Assembly (NCBI RefSeq): GCF_000158475.2
Contig: NZ_KI392031.1
Span: forward strand, 1-64,000
DNA length: 64,000 bases
Direction of reading: 5' to 3'
Source of the DNA: Oxalobacter paraformigenes
Lineage (GTDB): Bacteria > Pseudomonadota > Gammaproteobacteria > Burkholderiales > Burkholderiaceae_D
This document shows positions 48,494 to 56,895 of the stretch, one piece after another (positions within the stretch are counted from its first letter, which is position 1; every line of letters begins with the position of its first letter). The notes beneath the pieces were generated by a model. The model saw only the letters and a list, made by a program, of their open reading frames with translations. It had not been told where the DNA came from and did no database searches. A program made the translations under genes and the position numbers.

Positions 48494-50920
48494 TCAGGAG
48501 GTCGGCAAGATTTTCTCGCCCAGATATCGGTTCATGACCTGATCCAGCAGCCCGATATCCAGCGGTTTGGCAAGATGCGCATTCATGCCGGCGGCTTTTG
48601 TGGCTGCCACGTCTTCCGTGAAGGCATTGGCTGTCATGGCCAGGATAGGAACCGTTTTGGCATCCTTGCGGGAGAGACTCCTGATTTGACGGGTTGTTTC
48701 AAGTCCGTCCATGACCGGCATCTGGAGATCCATGAAAATCAGATCGTAATAGAATTCAGGCCTTGTGCAAAATTTTTCCAGTGCTTCCTGCCCGTTTACA
48801 GCTGTTTCGACGGAAGCGCCTGTCTGGCCCAGGATCTCTTCCGCAATTTCCCGATTGAGATCGTTGTCTTCCACAAGCAGTACCCGTTTTCCCGGAAAAG
48901 ACCGTCTTTGCCTTGCAGATTCAACGAAGGTGGAATGAACCGGTTCTTTAAGGGTATATTTTTTGATGGCATAGACGAGACTGGACTTTAGCATGGGTTT
49001 GACGATAAAACCGTTGACTCCCGCTGCACGCGCCTCCGTTTCGAATTCCGTCCAGTCATAGGCGGAGATAAGAATAATCGGAATGTCCGGTCCGATTTTT
49101 TCACGGATGCGCCGGGTGGTTTCGATACCGTCCATATCCGGCATTTTCAGGTCGATAATAATAGTGGAGAAGTCGTTTTTTTCTTCGTGGGCAGCGACGG
49201 CTTTCCGTATGGCTTCTTTGCCTGAAAGAACCCAATGCCCCTTCAGCCCTATTTCTTCCAGCCGCTCGCACGTCGTTTCGCAGGCAATGCGGTCGTCATC
49301 CACCACCAGCACACTCAGCCCGGGCAGGCGGAAAGCGTTTTTTTCTTCATCCTGCAGTTTCAGGGAAAGCGTGACCGTGAAAGTGGATCCGTTTCCATAG
49401 GTACTTTCTACCTGAATATCGCCATCCATCATTTGCACGATGTTTTTGCTGATGGCCATTCCGAGTCCGGTGCCCTGTACTGCACGGACGGCAGCGTCCT
49501 CTGCGCGTTCGAAAGGCTTGAATATCTTCCTGAGGAATTCAGACTTCATTCCGTATCCATTGTCCCGGAATACGAATTCATAGCAGCCGTAGCCAGCTGT
49601 TTGGGACGGTTTCTCACGTATGCTGAGAAGTATCTTGCCGCCATCCGGCGTGTACTTGACGGCATTTGAAAGAATATTCAGAAAGACTTGCTGGATATGT
49701 TGCGGATCGCCTGTGACGTTTTCGTGCTGTAACTCGCGGGCTTGAATGTCGAAGGCATGCCGTTTCGCCATAATGGACGGCTGTATGATTGTGACGATGT
49801 TTTGCAGCATTTCATTCAGGCTGAATTCCTCTTCTGTGATGCTGATCCTGCCGCTTTCTATACGGGACATATCGAGAACTTCATTGATCAGGCCAAGCAG
49901 CAGCCTGGAAGAAACCGTGATTTTTTGCAGGCAATCCCGAACACGGTCTTTGTCATCGAGATGGGAGCCGGCGATGGCCGTCATGCCGATAATGGCATTC
50001 ATGGGGGTGCGGATATCGTGGCTCATCTGGGACAGAAAATCTGACTTTGCCTTGTTTGCCTGCTCTGCTGCCTGAAGCGCGTTGTGCAGCATTTCGGAGC
50101 GTTCCTCGAGCTGCTTTTGCAGTTCCCGCTGTTCGGTAATGTCAGTAATATCGATATATATGACCAGATAGACCGGATTTCCATGCACCCGGTCGATACA
50201 ATCGGCATTGACCTGCAACCACACATTGCCGCCGGTCTTGTCCTTGGCCTGCAGGGTGAAGTGGACGCGTTTTCCTTTCCGCATAAGCGGAAAGTGTTGC
50301 GCATAAGCTTGCCGGTTTTTCCCGGTATCGAGATTGGAAAGGCCGTAATCGGCGCGGTTTTGCTTGTAGCCGAAGAATTTGCGGAAACGTTCGTTGCCTT
50401 CGAGAAACAGGAAGCCGTTTTCGTTCACCTGGAATTTGGCGACAAAGCCGGGAAGATTATCGTAAGTAATCGATTGCTCCTTTTGCATCCGGACCAGATC
50501 GTCGACATCGGTCATGACGGTGTATGACACCGGGTAGCCATTTATGTATTCCTCACCGAATACATTGGAAATATTGACCCAGACGTGGCTGCCGTCCTTG
50601 CGCGGCATGCGAGTGACAAGGGTGTAACCATTCTGATGGGTACGGATCGCCCGGGTAACCGCATGGACAAGTTCGTTCCATTCTTCCGGATGGTCTGCAT
50701 AGTAAAGGTCAGGCCTGTTATGGAAGCGGGCAACGTATTCTTCTTTTGGCCAGCCGATGAGCTGGTAATAGAAATCGTTTGCCCAGATCAGGGTGTAGTG
50801 CTCGTCGAGCAGATGTTTGCTCACGCTGACGCCAAGAAGGCGCATCAGTGTGTTGTATTCATAATCGGCGACGGACTGCGTGCCGGACAATTCCCCTGTG
50901 TTTTGCTCCATTGTTGCCAT
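48494..50920 (-). CDS. Hybrid sensor histidine kinase (PAS-PAS-HisKA-HATPase-REC-REC)
   Basis: An 808-residue soluble sensor kinase without membrane segments. Two PAS domains (about 30-145 and 155-265, the second ending in the PAC-like YIDITDITEQREL) are followed by a short coiled coil and HisKA with phospho-His301 in FLSQMSHDIRTPMNAIIGM. The HATPase has N box NILSNAVKYTPDGG, then FRDNGYGMK and GTGLGMAISKNIV. Two receiver domains follow, with Asp590 in IIIDLKMPDMDG and Asp731 in LIFMDLQMPVMDG. There is no Hpt domain, so phosphotransfer must go to a separate protein. The ATG at 50918-50920 is favoured by GGTGA upstream. No output regulator lies beside it; the double-GntR gene is divergent. Confidence 0.94.
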   Translation of the reverse strand: MATMEQNTGELSGTQSVADYEYNTLMRLLGVSVSKHLLDEHYTLIWANDFYYQLIGWPKEEYVARFHNRPDLYYADHPEEWNELVHAVTRAIRTHQNGYTLVTRMPRKDGSHVWVNISNVFGEEYINGYPVSYTVMTDVDDLVRMQKEQSITYDNLPGFVAKFQVNENGFLFLEGNERFRKFFGYKQNRADYGLSNLDTGKNRQAYAQHFPLMRKGKRVHFTLQAKDKTGGNVWLQVNADCIDRVHGNPVYLVIYIDITDITEQRELQKQLEERSEMLHNALQAAEQANKAKSDFLSQMSHDIRTPMNAIIGMTAIAGSHLDDKDRVRDCLQKITVSSRLLLGLINEVLDMSRIESGRISITEEEFSLNEMLQNIVTIIQPSIMAKRHAFDIQARELQHENVTGDPQHIQQVFLNILSNAVKYTPDGGKILLSIREKPSQTAGYGCYEFVFRDNGYGMKSEFLRKIFKPFERAEDAAVRAVQGTGLGMAISKNIVQMMDGDIQVESTYGNGSTFTVTLSLKLQDEEKNAFRLPGLSVLVVDDDRIACETTCERLEEIGLKGHWVLSGKEAIRKAVAAHEEKNDFSTIIIDLKMPDMDGIETTRRIREKIGPDIPIILISAYDWTEFETEARAAGVNGFIVKPMLKSSLVYAIKKYTLKEPVHSTFVESARQRRSFPGKRVLLVEDNDLNREIAEEILGQTGASVETAVNGQEALEKFCTRPEFYYDLIFMDLQMPVMDGLETTRQIRSLSRKDAKTVPILAMTANAFTEDVAATKAAGMNAHLAKPLDIGLLDQVMNRYLGEKILPTS

Positions 50921-51202
50921 TTCACCGATCTGTCGATTTTCTTTCCGGACTGCACGCAAGTTAGTGACGGGATATCGCGCGAACTCTTACCTTTATCATC
51001 GTATCACAGTATTGCAAATTATTTTTCCACTGTCTGTTTACCGGAAAGAAGAATGGTGTCTGATAGAAATCAGGCTTGAGACATGCGGTAATGAAGGGAT
51101 ATAAACTTCGGCACTTGGACAGCGTGAGACAGGGATTGGCCTGAAAATCATGGCATACTGAAAACCTTTAGAAACGATTGATGGAACAGGAGGCGACAGG
51201 GA

Positions 51203-52675
51203 GTGGGAGAAAAGGACAGGCATGTGCTGATTTATGGATATCTGCTTGCCAGGATACATTTCGGTTTTTATCCGGCAGGGGAAAATCTTCCTTCCATTTA
51301 CCGGTTGAGCGACATGTTCGGGGTGTCAACCATGACCGCTCGCGAAGCGATTCGTTTGCTGGAAGAAAAAGGATACGTTCACAGGACACAGGGAAAGCGA
51401 TCAGTTGTAATTGACGGTCATTTCCCTCATGAATTCCCCGCTTCTCTCAAGGTGCCGGAAGAGACACTGCAGGATCTCTACCAGAGTCTGTACCTTTTGC
51501 TTCCCAGTATTTTTTATCACAGTTACCGCCATTGCGGTGAAAAAGAAAAAAAGGAGCTGATCCGGATACTGGAACGTTCCAGTCAGGCCTGGGATGAGCC
51601 GACAGTCCAGTTTCTGTTCCATGTGGTCAGACAGTTGAAAAATCCGCTTTTGAACAGTCTCTATGTCGATACGCTTTTGTTTTCTTATCCCGCCCATCTC
51701 GCCCGTTTGTCGGCGGCAAGGGAAGACTGGAAAGCCTCTTATGAAAAACTGCAGCTGAAATTGCGGCAAATGCTGGACGTCTGGGAACAGGGAGACGTGG
51801 ATTGGCTCTGGAAAATGATCCGGCAGACCTATCTGGAGTTCGATTCCTTTTATGCGGTGAAACCGCTTGCCGGACCGTTGAGCGTCTCTTATCGCTGGGG
51901 CAGGCCAATTGTCGTCAATTCCATCGCCCGCGAACTGATTTTCCGCATTTACTGTGGTCTTTATCCCGTCGATTCCTTTCTTCCATCGCCCAAAGCGCTT
52001 GCGGCAGACCTTTCTGTTCCGCTTATTACCATCAGGCGGGCGATCGGTTTGCTGAACAAGTTGGGGATTGCCGAGTCTGTCAATGGAAAAGGAACCCGTG
52101 TTCTTTCACTGGCAGCTGGCAAACAGCGGATTCAGTGGAAGGATTCGTCGGTCAGGAAGAATGTGATGACTTATCTTTATGCCTTGCATGTGCTGGCCCT
52201 GACGTGCGGGTCAGTGGCGGCTGCCATTTATCCGCTGATAGAAAACGAGGCCAAGGACAAAACAGGGAAAAAGGTTAGGGATGCAAAGGAAATGGGGCAT
52301 TCCGATATTGTGGTGGCTATTTGCCTGGACATGATAATCGAATTCGGTCGTCTTGAGGCTTTCAAGAATATTTACAGCCAGTTGTTGAGTCTGCTTGTTT
52401 GGGGTTATCCGTTAACGTATCTTTTGCCGCGTCCGCGGCTTGAGCACCATACCGATGAGATTATTGCGGGTTTTGAAGCGGATGATGGCCTGTTGTTTGC
52501 AAAAGGACTTGAAAAAATTGTCGGCGCCTTGTTTCTTTCCGCCAAAACGAAGATTCTCTCGGCAGGTATCCTGGAAGCGGAAAGTGTCGATATCCCTTTT
52601 TTGCCAAAGAATGCGGAAGGTGAGGGCAGGCAGCTCCGGCACAACGGATTGTGCCGGAAGAAATCGCGTGCATGA
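51203..52675 (+). CDS. Tandem double-GntR transcription regulator
   Basis: A 490-residue regulator with two GntR-type winged helices. The first, residues about 8-70, reads YGYLLARIHFGFYPAGENLPSIYRLSDMFGVSTMTAREAIRLLEEKGYV. The second, about 243-305, reads ELIFRIYCGLYPVDSFLPSPKALAADLSVPLITIRRAIGLLNKLGI and is followed by NGKGTRVLSL, as in the first wing. Between and after them are helical regions without a known ligand domain; residues about 320-350 are hydrophobic. The start is GTG, decided by a strong AGGAGG 9 bases upstream. It is divergent from the hybrid kinase. Confidence 0.88.
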   Translation: MGEKDRHVLIYGYLLARIHFGFYPAGENLPSIYRLSDMFGVSTMTAREAIRLLEEKGYVHRTQGKRSVVIDGHFPHEFPASLKVPEETLQDLYQSLYLLLPSIFYHSYRHCGEKEKKELIRILERSSQAWDEPTVQFLFHVVRQLKNPLLNSLYVDTLLFSYPAHLARLSAAREDWKASYEKLQLKLRQMLDVWEQGDVDWLWKMIRQTYLEFDSFYAVKPLAGPLSVSYRWGRPIVVNSIARELIFRIYCGLYPVDSFLPSPKALAADLSVPLITIRRAIGLLNKLGIAESVNGKGTRVLSLAAGKQRIQWKDSSVRKNVMTYLYALHVLALTCGSVAAAIYPLIENEAKDKTGKKVRDAKEMGHSDIVVAICLDMIIEFGRLEAFKNIYSQLLSLLVWGYPLTYLLPRPRLEHHTDEIIAGFEADDGLLFAKGLEKIVGALFLSAKTKILSAGILEAESVDIPFLPKNAEGEGRQLRHNGLCRKKSRA

Positions 52676-52771
52676 AGGAGTTTCTTCCGGTTCGGTTTGA
52701 TGAGGAAACGCCAATCAGGCGTGAAAAACAGCAAAGGTGAAAGGACAGGTCTTGCCGGGTCTGTTTCAGGA

Positions 52772-53668
52772 TTAAAAAGGTCTGATCCACTCTGGTCGAA
52801 GATGCGCCTTTTCCGGGCGTTCGATGGCCAGATCGATCAGGTCGAGCAAGCGTTGCTTGTCCTTTCCCAAGGTGCCTTTCAACACGAGCTGATTGGAAGC
52901 GTGGTCGCTTCGGAAAATGGTCGATTTCAGTTCGAGCGCTCCAACAAATTGCCTTATTTCCCGGAACCTTTCGTGTTGGGTCATTTTGATGAATTGTCCG
53001 TTGTATCCTTGCTGGAAGCGGGCTTCTCCATTCGGCAGATTCAAAACGAGCGTAGCGAGAAATTCCGGTTGGGTTTCGTTGGCCAGCAATGCCGAATTCA
53101 GGGCGTGCTGTTCGCTGAACTTTGTGCCGCCCACGCCATTGATGATCATCACGGAACGCTTGATGCCTGCATCCCCAAGACGGTTCAGTGCCTCGACTGT
53201 CGATTGGTGGGTTTCCCCCTTGTTGATGCTTTCAAGCACGAAGTCGTCACCGGATTCGGCGCCGACATAAACCTGTTTCAGCCCGGCGTCAAAAAGGGTT
53301 TTCAACTCTTCGTCCGATTTGTTGGCAACGTTTCTGGGCGAACAGTAAGAAGCGACACGGGTGACTTCAGGCAAATATTCCCGAATGGTGTTCAGGATGT
53401 TGAGCAGTCTTCTGGTGGAAAGGGCAACCACATCACCATCTGCCAGGAACACCCGTTGAATCCCGTCATAATGCCGGCTGAACCATTCGATTTCTTTTTT
53501 GACGTCTTCTTCCGGTTTTACCGAAAATCGTTTCTGCGGCTGGGTGTACATATCGCAATACGTGCATTTGTTCCAGCTGCATCCGTTGGTAACTTGCAGG
53601 ATCAGCGAATTGGCTTCACTGGGTGGACGGAAAACGGGATCAATGTAAGTGACAGGAGCGTATTGCAT
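52772..53668 (-). CDS. Radical SAM protein
   Basis: A 298-residue radical SAM enzyme. The cluster motif is NGCSWNKCTYCDMY, a C-x4-C-x2-C spacing rather than the usual C-x3-C-x2-C. VYVGAESGDDFVLESINKG is the Elp3/MiaB-like SAM-binding region and SVMIINGVGGT the later barrel strand. It lacks a B12 or second cluster domain and ends in a short basic tail, so the substrate is unknown. Similar small proteins are widespread in Betaproteobacteria and gut bacteria. It converges with the double-GntR gene. Confidence 0.88.
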   Translation of the reverse strand: MQYAPVTYIDPVFRPPSEANSLILQVTNGCSWNKCTYCDMYTQPQKRFSVKPEEDVKKEIEWFSRHYDGIQRVFLADGDVVALSTRRLLNILNTIREYLPEVTRVASYCSPRNVANKSDEELKTLFDAGLKQVYVGAESGDDFVLESINKGETHQSTVEALNRLGDAGIKRSVMIINGVGGTKFSEQHALNSALLANETQPEFLATLVLNLPNGEARFQQGYNGQFIKMTQHERFREIRQFVGALELKSTIFRSDHASNQLVLKGTLGKDKQRLLDLIDLAIERPEKAHLRPEWIRPF

Positions 53669-53794
53669 GGTTAATCAAAATGAAATGGTTGAATCTGATT
53701 TCTTCCGAACAGGTTTACTCATGAGGGTTGAAGGGATGGCCTCAAAAACCGGTATGACAATGTCCGGTCAGGAAGCGGATTATCCGCTTCCTGA

Positions 53795-55444
53795 CTACTT
53801 TTGGTTTTTCCCGCGAAAAACGGCGCATTGGTGAAAAGCTTCAAGCGAGACCGGGGTATCGCAACTCATGCAAAGACGGCTGGTCAGTTTGAGCAATTCC
53901 TTGATGTCCCGTCCGCTGGAATGGGGAAAATCCCGCACGAGCTGATCAATCAGATCGTCTGAGAGCTCGACCTCGAATTGTTCCGAGAGCGATTTCCAGA
54001 GTTTGACAGCGTCTTCGCGGGAAGGCGTATCGTACCGGATGATGGCAATGCAGCGGGACAGAATGGCATCGTCCACATCGTCCACCCGGTTTGTCGTCAT
54101 GAACAGCAGGCCGTCGAAATATTCCAGTGTCCGCAGAAATTCGGCGACAATCGCATTGTGCTGGAGATCGTTATCGCGTTTGCGGATATAAACGTCGGCT
54201 TCGTCGAGCAACAAAATGGAATCCCAGCGGGCGGCACGACGCAAAATGTCCGATAGCGCCGCTTCCACACTTTCTGCCGACGTTCCCAGTTGTCCCGAAT
54301 GAACACGGTATAACGGTTTGCCGACGACTTCCGAATAGACTTCCGCTGTCAGCGTTTTGCCAAGACCGGCAGCGCCCATGCACAGGATCGTCGTTCCTCC
54401 CGATTTGCCTTCGATAATGTCGTCCATCAGTACGTCGGTATGCGCCGTCAGGATGTCGATCAGTTTGCGATGTTCCGGAGGTAAAATCAGTTTGGTCCGC
54501 AATTCGGGTTTGTACTGGTACTCTTCCAGATTCTGGACATGAACCCAGCAGTTCTGGTGCAGTTCCAGGTGGAACATGTACAGATAGCAGTGGAGCGGGA
54601 TCTGGCTGAAAGTATTGTCAACCCGTGTTTTTCTGTCGGAGTGCGTTTCAATCCGGCGTTCCAGTATCTCTTCGTCATTGACGCATTTGACGGATGTGCC
54701 GGGGGTGATACGGAAAAATTCGAGATTTTTGAAAAGGGTACTGTCGCCTTCCTTGATAAGGAATCCCGAGTTTTTTGCCAAAAACTGTTTCCCGTAGAAT
54801 GGCTGGAAGTTCTGGAAACGTGCCGCCTGTTTTTCATATTCTTCCTTGAACTCGGGACACTCCTTGTAATACCCTTTTCGGGCAAGAAGTTCCGGAATGG
54901 TCAATCCTCCCATTTCCCTCTGGTAAAAGAGAATGGAATTTGTCATTCCGCTGCGCCACTGGTCGGGCGCATTGTCGTCGACAGGACTGGTGGCGGCAAT
55001 GGTGTTGGCCAGCAGCTGAATGCTGACAAAAGGCAGTCCGGGTATCAGTCCCTGTTGCCTCTGGACATATTCAATGCTGTCGATCAGCCAGGGAAGCAGG
55101 ATACCATCCTTGTTGCGGCGGTATATCCATCCGTCGATAGCGTCTGTTGCGAAATACTCGACCAGTGCGGGCACGAGCATGTCCAGCTTGGGAACCACAA
55201 GGGAGTGACCTGGCCCTGTCCGGATATTTCGCAAGGCGATCATCTGGAACATCAGCGATTTGTCATTGTCTTTTTCGGCCAGTCGCCACAGGTGTTCCAG
55301 CGTTTCGGCATCGAAAATATGATCCGGAATCAGGATTCTGCCGTTGGTCAGTCCATGTGCGGAAAGGCGTTTCGCCAACGGAGTTTCTTTACTCACGCCG
55401 GCAAGCAAATCGTTTACCTGCGTAACGGAAAGCTCGAATTCCAT
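53795..55444 (-). CDS. AAA+ ATPase with uncharacterised N-terminal region
   Basis: A 549-residue protein. The C-terminal AAA+ domain (about 345-510) has Walker A MGAAGLGKTLTAEVY, Walker B SILLLDEADVYIRKRDND, sensor 1 LFMTTNRVDD and Arg finger in DAILSRCIAIIRY. It resembles FtsH/CDC48-class or ClpX-like remodellers without a protease or second ring. The N-terminal 340 residues (with EYFATDAIDGWIYRRNKDGILLPWLIDSIEYVQRQQGLIPGLPF) match no family I recognise and may bind the substrate. AAGGAG is 6 bases before the ATG at 55442-55444. It is followed by the radical SAM gene on the same strand 126 bp away. Confidence 0.85.
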   Translation of the reverse strand: MEFELSVTQVNDLLAGVSKETPLAKRLSAHGLTNGRILIPDHIFDAETLEHLWRLAEKDNDKSLMFQMIALRNIRTGPGHSLVVPKLDMLVPALVEYFATDAIDGWIYRRNKDGILLPWLIDSIEYVQRQQGLIPGLPFVSIQLLANTIAATSPVDDNAPDQWRSGMTNSILFYQREMGGLTIPELLARKGYYKECPEFKEEYEKQAARFQNFQPFYGKQFLAKNSGFLIKEGDSTLFKNLEFFRITPGTSVKCVNDEEILERRIETHSDRKTRVDNTFSQIPLHCYLYMFHLELHQNCWVHVQNLEEYQYKPELRTKLILPPEHRKLIDILTAHTDVLMDDIIEGKSGGTTILCMGAAGLGKTLTAEVYSEVVGKPLYRVHSGQLGTSAESVEAALSDILRRAARWDSILLLDEADVYIRKRDNDLQHNAIVAEFLRTLEYFDGLLFMTTNRVDDVDDAILSRCIAIIRYDTPSREDAVKLWKSLSEQFEVELSDDLIDQLVRDFPHSSGRDIKELLKLTSRLCMSCDTPVSLEAFHQCAVFRGKNQK

Positions 55445-55588
55445 TGCCACTCCTTGTGAACGGTGATTGCATGTACAGCTGTCCGGATGTCGCTGATCCC
55501 TGGATAAAGAGTGCCCGCCGACAGCTAAAGTTTCTATATTAGCATGTCTTGTGCCGGAATGATCAGAGTAACATCGTCCCGGAAAAAT

Positions 55589-56527
55589 TCAGGCGTTTCC
55601 AAGCTGTGACTTGACCTTTTCGGCAGAGACGCCCAATGCAGCGGAGAGATTGGCAATCGCTTCTTCACGGGACAGCCTGGTTTGAAAATTCAGCATTTTC
55701 CGGGCTTTTTCCATGGAAAGCGGCCAGTCATCGGTCAAAAATGCACTGCCTTTCCATTGGGCAGCATCGATGGCGACAACTTGTGCGCCGGGATTGACCA
55801 GATCGGTGATCAGTCTGGCGACGTCTTCCCAGGTCAGATAGATGCTGGCCGCATTGAAAAGCTCGCCTTTGATGTCGCTTGAAAACAGGGCAAGAACCAG
55901 AGAGACGAAATCGTCGAGCTGCAGGAAACTGCCGCCGCTTTTTGCGGGAACTTCGATGCGCCCTTTTTCAATGGCGTCGCGAATCATGGCGCGGATGTTC
56001 CGGCCGCCGATAACGTCTCCGTAGGCATACCATACCATGAGGTTATTGACCTGGAGACCGTGCTGGACGGCGTAAATTTTGCCGAGTTCTTCGGTTGTCA
56101 GTTTGGCAAGCGCATAGACAGGGTTTCTCGACATCTCGACCAGATGTGCCTGATCTTCACGAACCGGGTTTGAAAGGGGCTTTCCGTAAGAAACGGCTGT
56201 CGTGGTATTGGCGACATGCTTTACACCGTATTCAACGGCAGCATCCAGCAGATACTGGTATCCCTTGACGTCGATATCGAGGAGATCAGGAAGATTATCC
56301 GAAAAACTCCAGGCGAGATGAATGATGGCATCGACGCCTTTGACGGCTGATTGGACGAACGCCTTGTCGGCCAGATCGCCGCAGCATGTTTCCATGCCGG
56401 TTTTTCCAAATTGCCCCAGTCCTTCCCGGTCGCGGTCGAGCACGCGTATGTCGTGTCCAAGTGAGGCCAGTTTGCGGATAATGTGCGGTCCCATGTTTCC
56501 ACAACCGCCAGTAACAAGAATTTTCAT
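55589..56527 (-). CDS. NAD-dependent epimerase/dehydratase (extended SDR)
   Basis: A 312-residue extended short-chain dehydrogenase. MKILVTGGCGNMGPHIIRKLASLGHDIRVLDRD contains the GxxGxxG motif and an acidic Asp for NAD(H). The catalytic pair is in PVYALAKLTTEEL (YxxxK), with a Thr/Ser before it in ANTTTAVSYGK. The typical sugar-nucleotide loops are weak, so the substrate could be a nucleotide sugar or another carbonyl compound. AAGGA precedes the ATG. It stands alone, divergent from the giant PAS/GGDEF/EAL gene. Confidence 0.9.
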   Translation of the reverse strand: MKILVTGGCGNMGPHIIRKLASLGHDIRVLDRDREGLGQFGKTGMETCCGDLADKAFVQSAVKGVDAIIHLAWSFSDNLPDLLDIDVKGYQYLLDAAVEYGVKHVANTTTAVSYGKPLSNPVREDQAHLVEMSRNPVYALAKLTTEELGKIYAVQHGLQVNNLMVWYAYGDVIGGRNIRAMIRDAIEKGRIEVPAKSGGSFLQLDDFVSLVLALFSSDIKGELFNAASIYLTWEDVARLITDLVNPGAQVVAIDAAQWKGSAFLTDDWPLSMEKARKMLNFQTRLSREEAIANLSAALGVSAEKVKSQLGNA

Positions 56528-56895
56528 GATTTTCCTTTTTGAGTGTGCCGTTGAATGCCGTTGGGCCAGTGCGAACCGGCTGTCAACCGGATTTGTCCGG
56601 TGCGATGATATCCATTTTCATTTTAATGGATGCCAGGTTTGCTTTGAAAGAAGAGAATGCCGGAAAAAATCAGGAAATCTTGCCGGGCTTTCGTGGCAGG
56701 CCTGGCAGATATACCGGAATTCCATGTCAAATGCACTTCCGGATGACGCTATCCGGTTAAAAAATGCTTTCCGGATGTTGATTAATGGAAATATTGGATG
56801 CCAATTATGCTTAAATACGTTTGAAACCGGAAAATAATTGGAGTGCCCGGTCGTAAAAACGTCAGTGAAACCGTGCTTATCTTTAAGGCTTGCAA

